Origin: Sympetrum striolatum
Taxonomy: Eukaryota > Arthropoda > Insecta > Odonata > Libellulidae
Assembly (NCBI GenBank): GCA_947579665.1
Contig: CANPUZ010000048.1
Coordinates: 310,001 to 374,000 of the forward strand
Length of the DNA stretch: 64,000 bases
Direction of reading: 5' to 3'
Shown here: positions 33,898 to 42,560 of the stretch, piece by piece
Layout of the letters: every line of letters starts with the position of its first letter
Numbering within the stretch: the first letter of the stretch is position 1
Position numbers and translations under genes: made by a program
The notes under the pieces: generated by a model
What the model was told of the DNA's origin: nothing
Database searches by the model: none
The model's input: only the letters and a program-made list of their open reading frames with translations

Positions 33898-34680
33898 CCT
33901 TTTCGAAGTCAGGAAAGATACAATGGGTTGAAAATTTATGTCTAATGTAATTGTTAGAAATGAAATATTGTTGCCGAAGAATTTGATGGATTGCGCTATA
34001 ATGTTTACGAAAACCCATTTGTTGTGGTATAAGTATATTACCGGCGTCGAGAAATGAGAGTAGACGAGAATTTTATGAGTTTTTCAAAGATTTTTCCGAG
34101 GCAGGAAAGCAGCGATATCGGCCTATGGTTGTCAGGTTCGGTGGGGTTTTTGTTGGGTTTAGGGATGAATACCACCTTTGACTGCTTCCAAGCTGTAGGG
34201 AAGTATGATATTTGAAGGCAGGAGTTGAAAAGATTGGTCAAAAGATCGAGAGCGGGCAGAGAAAAAATCAGGGATTTGAGCATTTCGTTGATGATGGAGT
34301 CGAGGTCTGGAGCGGAACGGGTTTTGGTGGATTTTAACAGATCAATAACTTCTTTGGTAGCGCAAGGAGGAATATAAGAATTAGTAGTCCAGTAGAGATT
34401 AGAAATGGTGTTAGATACTGAGTTTTCGTGAGGTGATGTTGCATTATTAGCGGAATTGCGGGCATCTGAAGAAGCAAGAATTGACGATTTTGCGGCCGGG
34501 TCAAAGTGGAGTTGGTTGTCTTTTTTAAGGGGAGGGGGTATTTTTGTTGGGTTTCGAAGTTGTTTCGCGACTTTCCATATTTAGTTATCTTTAAAATTTA
34601 ACTGAGCGACTTTGTTTGACCAAATTTTATTTTTCAAAATTTTTACATCTGATTTAATCTCCTTTTGGAGGGACTTGTAA
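33898..34680 (-). mobile_element. Jockey-type LINE, copy A-prime
   Basis: Nearly identical over about 780 bp to 8769-9548. On the minus strand it encodes the RT entry region (NLFNSCLQISYFPTAWKQSK, NHRPISLLSCLGKIFEKLI) and MGFRKHYSAIHQILRQQYF, with the reading frame broken. It is cut at 34680, where a T-arm module repeat begins, and at 33898 just after the start of the DFEKAFD motif. Confidence 0.8.
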
Positions 34681-35075
34681 TTCAAGCAGAAATATTGGGT
34701 GAAACTGCCTCAAAAGACGTCCTACTTTTCCCTTATATTCCTTATGAGAGAAATATTAACGTGCTCTGGCATCGAACCCAGTAAGAGGACTGACTGTCTT
34801 ATGAAATTTTTTTTCTTGAACCAATTCTTACCATACATCTTCTAGCAATGCACGAACTTCCTATAATTTCGATAAATTCGTCAAAAAAATAATGAAATAC
34901 TTACCCAATGTATTTTAAACGGGAGACATATTTACCGCCCGGCATCGAACCCGGGTCTTTCTGGTGATACTCCCTATACAATATAATAGAAGATCAACAT
35001 CTCTAACTATGTGTGAAAATTCAAGCCGAAATATTGGCTGCAACTGCCTCAAAGAACGTCTTACATTAACCTTTT
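34681..35075 (-). repeat. T-arm module repeat, copy 5 (two modules, inverted)
   Basis: Minus-strand B-box-like motifs lie at 34769-34779 (ggcatcgaacc on plus) and 34941-34951, 172 bp apart. The block aattcaagc.gaaatattgg, the reverse of the family's tail, occurs twice (34682 and 35020). The left end is joined to the LINE remnant without spacer. Confidence 0.65.
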
Positions 35076-35084
35076 TAACATTTA

Positions 35085-36064
35085 TGGTCTTTTTTCTATC
35101 TATTGTGAAATTTCCAACTTCCTAATTATTTTAGTTTCACCTATAGAATTATTTAAAATAGAGCTTACATCCTGGTCGGCCATGTTGGAAAAAATCAAAT
35201 TTTTCGTAATTTACTTTAATTTCTGCAGCCAAGTTTACGGTAGTATGTGTAAAACATTTCACACTGTTAAACTTTGTGTTATTTAATCTATCAATTGTTA
35301 AACTTTCAACATGGTATCTGTTATAGTTTTGACTACAGAATTAATTTAAATATCGCATGCAACGAAGTCAGCAATTTTTAGAATCATCACATTTTATAGA
35401 ATATTATCTAATTTCCACAGCCAAATTTACAAACATTTGCGTAAAGGAGTAACAGTTTTAAAATAAACTTTGTTTTATCTATAAACTGTGAAATTTTCAA
35501 CTTCTTAGTCGTTATAGATTCGTCAACAGAATTAATTGAAATAGAGTTTGAGCATGCAATGGCCGGTCATCTTGAAAAATCGTCCAATATTAAAAAAGTT
35601 TAAGTTTTACAGCCAAATTTATGTCAGTAAGACAACAAATAGTAATACTTTTAAAATATTTGGTATTTTGTCTACCTTTAGCGACATTCACAACTTCCTA
35701 GCTATATTAGGTTGGGCTGCAGAATGGATTGAAATAGAGCATCCAATGCCCGGCAATGTATGAAAATATCAAATGTTTTCTAGTTTATTTTAAATTCCAA
35801 ATGTTCAAAAGTACAGCAACAAAAATAAATATTGTAAAACATTTCCGCTATTGTGTCTGTAATTCGTGGAATTTTTGGACGTCCCATCAACTTTAAAGTT
35901 TTCACCAAAGATATAATTGAAACTCTTTCAGGTCTTTGAAATAATGAAATTTCTCAGTTTAATTCTATAGCCAAATTTACGACCAAAGAGATGATATTTC
36001 TTTAATTGACGCTTCTATAAATTGTGAAATATTCAACTACTAAGCTGTTATAACTTCATCTACA
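35085..36064 (+). repeat. Degenerate tandem satellite, about 192-bp period, five to six units
   Basis: The block ccaaatttac recurs at 35229 (with one change), 35421, 35613 and 35971, with spacings of 192, 192 and 358 (two units). Each unit also carries attgtgaaattt.caactt.cta and agaattaattgaaatagag.tt blocks. Units begin near 35091, 35284, 35474, 35672, 35860 and 36017. The satellite lies between two T-arm repeat copies of opposite orientation and shares no obvious sequence with them. There is no coding frame. Confidence 0.7.
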
Positions 36065-36235
36065 AAAAAGCGATACAGGGAAGTAGTTGCCAGGACAGAT
36101 AGCTACTTTTGGTCATTTTTTCCACTAAGTATTAGAGAAGCTAATAGCTCTCCAGATTAGATAGGTATTTTGGTGTCTTACACCCCCTGCCACACGCCAC
36201 TGGCGGATTGCATGGTTTAAATGTAAATGTAAAAG
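36065..36235 (+). repeat. SINE-like repeat E, copy 3 (with tail)
   Basis: It begins caaaaaagcgatacagggaag, has gtattagagaagctaatag in the middle and cttacaccccctgccacacg near 36178, and ends ggtttaaatgtaaatgtaaa, a short tandem tail. It matches 58500-58648 in the same orientation and 7590-7700 and 11478-11627 in reverse. No A or B box is obvious, so the SINE label is provisional. Confidence 0.6.
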
Positions 36236-36775
36236 TGATCTATCGAAAACATAAATGACTTTTACGGAAAATATCCTGGGTTCGATGCTAGGACGATGCA
36301 ATTATCCGCCCTTTAAAATACATTGAGGTAATTTTTCATTATTTTTTTGATACATTTATCGAAATTACAGGAAGTTCGTGCTTGGCTAGAAGATGTATGG
36401 TAAGAATTAGTTTAAGATAAAAATTTTCATAAGACCGTAATATTTCGTGGGTTCGATACCAGAACACATTACAATTTCTCACATAAGGAATATAAGGGAA
36501 AAGTAGGACGTCGTTTGAGGCAGTTGCAACCAATATTTCTGCTTGAATTTTCGCAGATAGTTAGAGATGGTGGTCTTCTGTTGTGCTGCATAAGAAGTAT
36601 CACCAGAAACACCCGGGTTCGATGCCAGACGATTAAATTGCAGCCGATTTTCAGAATATTTTTAATTCTTTTTTCTTTTCTTTTGAGGACCGTCCCGATA
36701 TGATGCCGATATGAAATTAGTGTTGTCGATCTGCTTGCAGTATGCAAGCTACATTTTACTCGTGTGGTATATAGA
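36236..36775 (+). repeat. T-arm module repeat, copy 6 (three modules and intact hairpin)
   Basis: B-box-like motifs lie at 36279-36289, 36450-36460 and 36616-36626, with spacings of 171 and 166. The end block follows, with aggacgtcgtttgagg, tgcttgaattttcgcagata, gaccgtcccgatatgatg and gtgttgtcgatctgcttgca. The perfect hairpin GCTTGCAGTATGCAAGC lies at 36733-36749, then tacattttactcgt. This is the best-preserved copy and a suitable reference for the family. Confidence 0.7.
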
Positions 36776-37289
36776 TAGTGGAATTCTACAAACTTTGCAG
36801 GTCCTATCAAGTAAGAATGGACTCCACACGCAAAGTTCACGAAAACATTCTTCATTTCCGATACTGTATAAGGTGGCTGTAGATGACTCTGATATTAGTG
36901 ACACCAATAGCAAGATGATACAAATCAATGGAAAATAACGAAGCAAACATCGGTCAGGAAGAGTAATTAAAAGACCCGAAAAATAAAATGGTAATGATCT
37001 TGAAGTTATTCCCATAGAACTTTCATGAACCCATTTCTCAGCAGAAAATTATTTATCGTGGTGTACTCACTTGTTGTATATTACTAATGAGTTCGCACGT
37101 CAAAAATGATCGAAAGTTTAGTTACCGAAAGCATAGATAATCCCGTTACGTGATTAGATTGTTCTTTTAAACTACGCGCTCGTTGCTGCCTTTCTATTGG
37201 TTTTGATGGAAATCCTTGTTTGTGAGAACGAAAACATTAATCATTTGTTATTCACGAAGCCAAAAGTTAAACCTATTTTACAGAAGGTG

Positions 37290-38070
37290 ACATTAATTGT
37301 GGAAATGTAAGGCTGAGTTTCAATCTCCAAAGTTGTCCTCCGGAACCACTAAGGACGAAGTCTTCGAGGACGCGCTATGGATCCCAGTGCAAAAAGTACA
37401 CCAACTCCGTAAGAAAGACGGCGAGAAAGTCTCCATTTTTTCATTTGCGGCTCCCTCAACGCCCGAATGGCCATTGGGAAGAATCCCAATATATATCCGC
37501 GCGTCGGCGCACCACAGATCTGCCACCGGTGTAGCCGCTTCGGCAATTCATCCGCACACTTCCGCGCCGCGCTGATTCCGCTGCGCCGCACCAGATTGCG
37601 GACTGCTCTCTAAGAAATACAGGACACGCCCACCTGCTGCAACTGTGGTGGGCAGCGTAGAGCCGTATCGCGTTCCTGCATTCATTGGACGCAGGCGTCG
37701 TGCCGCACCCTCACCCGCACCCGCAACCGATAGCGATTCCGCGACCGCAGCCGCCGAAGGAGACGGGGAGGAGCAGCCCTCTCATTCGTCGAAGATGCCG
37801 CGAGCCGCGCCGCAGCGCATATTGGGAGGACTTCCCCGACCTCCCACGCCCGCAGCCGCTCAACCAAGAGACGGCCGCAGCCCCAAAAATCCCGCCGAGG
37901 CAAAGAAGACGCTCAACTGCGCCTTTGGAAGCCGCACCCGCCACCACGTCGGAGCAGAATCTCATCCACACCATAGACAGATTGATATTCCAAGAAGCCG
38001 TCACCGCTCCGTTGGCAGAATTTCCTGCTCCCGCGCCTCCGATGTAGCATTCCCGGCTATATAATCTACC
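37290..38070 (+). pseudogene. LINE ORF1 (gag-like) with zinc knuckles, degenerate
   Basis: Spread over three frames, the GC-rich segment encodes EKVHQLRKKDG-like sequence (QKVHQLRKKDGEKVSIFSF at 37393). It continues with QICHRCSRFGNSSAHFRA (about 37518) in one frame, HQIADCSLRNTGHAH in another and CCNCGGQRRAVSRSC (about 37638) in a third. These are the RRM-like end and the series of CCHC-type knuckles of jockey-type ORF1 proteins. The Pro/Ala/Arg-rich tail to 38068 is typical of the C terminus. Frameshifts between knuckles mark it as dead. Long overlapping frames on the minus strand are compositional. Confidence 0.7.
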
Positions 38071-38520
38071 GCACTGACTGGCAAACTGCACCCGGCGAAA
38101 CGGATAGGAGGAGCAGCCATTGCCATTGCCGACTGCATCCAGCACACCCTTCCCTTGCCGCACCCGGAACCATGGCCTCGAAGCCACCTTTCATCTTCCT
38201 CCACAGCACCACTTCGTCGACGGCGCCTTCGGCGACACCTTCACCTTCATGAGTCAAATTATGTTTTGCTGACGAACTAAAAAAATGGCCCAATTCATCA
38301 GCTATTCACCACGAAAATTTCATTGAGCTATCTTTACGGTAACGAATTTTAAAATTAGATTAAAAACCTTCCATTACTTCCCGGTATGCCCTTAATTATC
38401 CCCACCATCTCGATATTACGAAATTCGTGGAGAAAAACTCGTACGCGGATCGCCTTCGCAATGCAAGGAAGAGATTTCGGAGAAGACCGTACAGGAAATC
38501 TCGATATGTGAAATGTTTTC

Positions 38521-38730
38521 GCCGCCATATTGGATCACTTGGTGACGTCATAGCAACTATAACAATCGGTGTTACGGCAACCAACAATAATCATTGCCAT
38601 GGCAACCGTAATAATGATGGTCCCTCTGCCAATCGTTACCATAGGAACCGTTGTTATGGTACCTATTGTTACTGGTTTCCATGGCAATCGCATATATAGC
38701 TAGCAATATAGATAGCAACAGTTGCTGTGA
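38521..38730. promoter_or_regulatory. Cluster of YY1, CCAAT, CRE and RFX X-box-like motifs
   Basis: In 210 bp lie GCCGCCATATT at 38521-38531 (YY1, reverse), ATTGG at 38529-38533 (CCAAT, reverse) and TGACGTCA at 38543-38550 (CRE). TAGCAAC follows directly, an X-box half site. Then come GTTACGGCAAC at 38571 and three X-box-like 14-mers (consensus GTTGCCATGGCAAC). These are ATTGCCATGGCAAC at 38593, GTTACCATAGGAAC at 38635 and GTTTCCATGGCAAT at 38675, spaced 42 and 40. The palindrome AGCAACAGTTGCT lies at 38713. RFX, NF-Y and CREB/ATF sites are known to work together in animal promoters. No downstream gene is identified. Confidence 0.5.
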
Positions 38731-39578
38731 TATCGAATTCAAAGTTAAAAACGCCACAGAAAAGTTTTTAAATGCGTAAAAAACTTAATTTAATTGCAAA
38801 AATTGGTTAAATCATTTTTCTAATCATTAAAAATCAATAAAGTTGTACTTGACAGGAAAATTATCGTATAAGTTAGTGACGAAATTTTGTTAAGCGTTCA
38901 ATATCCAATTACGTTGATTAAAATTTGCGTCGCGATGAAAGAAAAATGACAATCTACTATCATTCTTCAAAGATGTGCTCGAATAAATTAGAATTCGGGC
39001 ACTGCTTATTGATTATTATACAAGAAAATGAGAAACTCATACAGAGTGGAACTATTTTCATTCGCTCAGCAAAACAATTGTAAGAATTTATACGGATTAA
39101 TACGGAAACGCGTGGGCATTAAATTAATATCAATAACATGAAAGGGAGCCTTTGGACACGTAGAGTAGGGGAAGGAGTCTCCGTGATTGTGGGAGAAATG
39201 AAGATGGATGTTTCGGAAGAATCCAAACTTCCGATTTCATCGAATCGTATCTTCAATTATTTATTTATTGTTGAATATGATACAAGTAGAAATGACTTAT
39301 TTTACTATTTCTCACAGCGATAAATACTCCGCCTCCTATTCGGCTGTCTCGGTCCTTACGATACACTGTGAAATTCGGAGGAAAAATCTCACTGGTCGCC
39401 ATTTATTCGCAAAGCCAATTTTCGTTTCCTAAAATTATGCCGTCGCATATCTTCCTATTGAAGTCAAAGATTCCGCTCGCTTATTACGAATGCTTCATCA
39501 GTTCACTACGACTAGCTTTATCTCTTCGTGACTTTCGCTCTTGGGATGACGCTGAGAATCCGAAATTTGAACATTGAA
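38731..39578. other. No gene seen
   Basis: No exon is supported. Overlapping plus-strand frames at 39138-39577 lack domains. Confidence 0.45.
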
Positions 39579-39905
39579 ACTACGGATCCCAACAATGGGC
39601 TTTACTTTGTAATACAAGCTAGGGATATTGTTGTTGACTTCGCCTAGTAACGAGGGGGATTCCTTCTTATCTTCAAGAGAGTGCCGGAGGGATACCAATT
39701 AGGAAAACGTTCTGATAGTTCGAATAATTGAACGCATTAATTACACCAATTTGAGTTACGATCAGGTGTTGACTCGTCCGTTCGAAAACAGAGAATCTTC
39801 GACTTACTTTGTTAAAAATCTCACTAAGAATGTTGCCATTAAGTTTGCTCAGGATATATTTTGTAGTAAACAGCTAATAAATAAGGAAATTTTTAAATAG
39901 TTATC
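39579..39905 (+). repeat. Direct repeat D, copy 1
   Basis: Aligns with 40757-41065, about 1.18 kb downstream. Shared blocks include caacaatgg.ct, tactttgtaata, agggatattgttgt, gactcgt.cgtt and taataaat.aggaaa.tttt. Divergence is moderate. The class is unknown. Confidence 0.6.
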
Positions 39906-40226
39906 GATTAAAAATGTTACATGTGACTTTTATCAAACTTGAAACTACCTCGCTCTAACGTTTCGTAATTTCCCGCAAAGACTCTTTGAATTTTAATTTT
40001 TCCTCACAAATTTATCTGTAACCACAAGAATCGAAAACTAAAACTACCTGGGATGCCGTAATCTGTCAAAGATCTAAAACTAAAATAATCGCATTTACCT
40101 CATAGGTCATATGCTCCGCAGCCCGAGCAGTATGGTGTCCGCCAAAACGATCAAGTGGTGCTCAACATGATTATAATTGTAATGATAGGCCAGGTAGATA
40201 GGAGCACTCGAGGGCTTTTAATACCA

Positions 40227-40311
40227 ATATGTGGAGAGGCTCCGGATAGGCATTTGGACAGCGCGTTCGACTTGGATGAAAGCGGTCCCGGGCTCGATTC
40301 CCGGTGGGACA
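40227..40311 (+). repeat. tRNA-like sequence 3 (SINE head)
   Basis: Contains ggacagcgcgttcg, shared with the unit at 8455, and a canonical B box in cccgggctcgattcccgg near 40291. The acceptor stem is imperfect (the 3' side ends gggacac). It is tRNA-derived and probably the head of a SINE. Confidence 0.45.
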
Positions 40312-40464
40312 CTACGTGCATTTTGACCTCCGCTGTCGAATCACTTATAAAATACTGCTCCACATAAAAGCGAGTTATACTGAACGGTGAGTTATCCATG
40401 TGATCTGCGTGATTGTGATTTCCTTCAATTTCTGATGCTATGAATGTAAATGTGAGAATGTGAT

Positions 40465-40526
40465 GTCGCGGTAGCTTAACTGAATAAAGCAAGTGGAAGA
40501 TCAGGGTTCGAGTCCTGGCTGCGGCA
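40465..40526 (+). repeat. tRNA-like sequence 4 (SINE head or tRNA pseudogene)
   Basis: GTCGCGG at the start pairs with CTGCGGC at the end (7 pairs, two of them G-T). TAGCTTAACTG fits the A box and GGTTCGAGTCC the B box. It is about 61 nt long, so most of an anticodon arm is missing, which argues against a functional tRNA. Confidence 0.5.
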
Positions 40527-40756
40527 GACTTCTTCATTTCTTCTCATGTTCTAGCGCGTAAATTACGAAGTGCTTGTCATTAATATTTCGGGTATTACAC
40601 AAATGATATGATTGAGTCATCTGACAGCTAGTCGTTAATGCATTTCGATTTAATATTAAGCCAAAAGCGATGTTATGAGATGGCGATGCTATACCAAGTT
40701 CAGCTGATCAGCTGAGAATACTAATAACTATGGGTTGGGAAACCCCGCGGCTGCCA

Positions 40757-41065
40757 ACAATGGCTCATACTTTGTAATAGTCGCGAGGGATATTGTTGTC
40801 GACTTCCCCTATTAACGAATGGGAAGTGGTATTTCTTCTCACCGCCATAAGAGTGCCAAAGCAATGCAAATAAGAAAAAGGTTTTGTAGTTTAACACATT
40901 AATATCAACAAATATAAGTTACAATGAGGTAATGACTCGTTCGTTAAAATTGAATATCCCCGACTTACTATATTAAGAATTTAATTTTAAGTACGTTTCC
41001 ATTCAGATACTTCAACAAAATGTTTACACTAAGCAACTAATAAATTAGGAAAGTTTTAAAAGTAG
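40757..41065 (+). repeat. Direct repeat D, copy 2
   Basis: Second copy of 39579-39905 in the same orientation. The two copies bracket the two tRNA-like units at 40.2-40.5 kb, so a composite mobile unit is possible. Confidence 0.6.
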
Positions 41066-42243
41066 ACAATAGAATTTTTTTACTGGCCTCGAAATTTTGA
41101 TCGCATTCATGACGTCACAGTTTACAAATTTGGAGCTTAATTTAGACTGAATCGAAGCAGATGTCACAACATATGTTTCGGCGTCGCTTGAAGCAGCCAC
41201 TCAGCTGTTTTGACCTGAATGTCGAGTTCTTTTCAAAAAGTACGAAAAGCATTAAAACTAAAAGGAATGCAAAACGGACACCCTTTAAGTGGGGTTATTC
41301 CAAGAGGATCCCTTCCGATTATCACTACTCTTTGGGACACCCTGTGTAGCTCATTTACAGCTTCACCATAAAATATTCATTGAATTTCTATCCGAGCAAT
41401 GACTGGGACGTCGACAAGACACGATTGACGATGAAACCAAAAGACAAGATGGACGAAATACTGGAGAGATGATCGTTTACCGAAAGAAGGATATTTTAAC
41501 TTCATATTCGTCACTATACGACCTGCAGCAATGAGTGATGCACCATATTGTGGTTTAATTAGTTTCGTATAATAATTATAACTATCTCATCTATAATGGA
41601 TAATTAAAAGTCAGAGATTGGTATTTTAAGAACATATTCTTAAGGTGAGAAGACTAAAAACAGTTCTCCGTAAATCGAAACTTTGATGAGTTATCAATCC
41701 GTTGTTACTTAGCATTGAAGAATTAATTATAAAATACACTATGAATTATTTAGTGATCTTAGTTTTTCTAGAAACAATACAGAAATAAAAGAATAATAGA
41801 AAATTTATTTATTTTTGTGTTTTTCACACTAAAGGAATGACAGACATGTCAACGGGTCTAGAAGACGATACGCAACCGTAGGACCAAACGAGGAGATCCA
41901 GATTTATTAATTCAATCCTTCATCACTAGGCATACTGTAAGAATTGAATCTGCAATAAGATATAGCTATTGGAATTGGGCGGTATTTTAACGTTTACATT
42001 GAAATAAACGATGCGATGCAACGAACAGATTTCTTAAAGATGGTGTCCAAGTTAGACAAAAAGAGGTTTTCTGTAAATCTCAACTCCAATAATTGATTTT
42101 TCAGTCGCTATGCTAATTTCAAAAAGAGTTCGACTTTCAAGGTAATTTGTACTCTATGTTTATGTATTTAATATCTTCACATTCTACCGATGACAGACAT
42201 ATTAAAAGAATGATTACGAACGACGAACTTATTTGCAATCTAA
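41066..42243. other. No gene seen
   Basis: AT-rich. A CRE TGACGTCA lies at 41110-41117. A plus-strand frame of 62 codons at 41161-41349 has no domain. Segments near 41640 and 42050 share a weak likeness (cagttctccgtaaatc and aggttttctgtaaatc). Confidence 0.4.
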
Positions 42244-42560
42244 ATGCGCACTTCTAATAGACGAGGACAAAATCCCCCTCCCCTACCTCTCCTTCCCCTC
42301 CCTCCTTCCCCCTCCACCCACCAAAGCCATCGCCAAGCTGTTCTTACGGGGATAAATCCAGGGATTCGACAATCCCATACCTCTGCACAGGTCGACAAAT
42401 GCCTCAAAATCGGAAAAAAGGTCTGTTTTAATTGTCAAAATCATCGCAATTCCGACGTTGTAATGAGATTCGAATACACAAATAAGAAACTCTGTTCGAT
42501 TATCTTTCTATCGGTGCTTGTCTCGATTTCCTAAGGCCATTAATTCTAATTTTAAAGTGC
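42244..42560 (+). repeat. Diverged third copy of the GC-rich dispersed repeat (3' part)
   Basis: Matches 3590-3780 and 10960-11150 in order: a C/T-rich block (G/A-rich in the other copies), gaaaaaaggtc, tcaaaatcatcgcaatt, atctttctatcggtgcttgt and taattctaattttaaagtgcga. The GC-rich core with the NRF1-like site is absent. Confidence 0.5.

Noticed and set aside
37682..38293. Several long overlapping minus-strand frames
   Set aside because: They are antisense to a LINE ORF1 with recognisable zinc knuckles. The openness comes from GC-rich composition.
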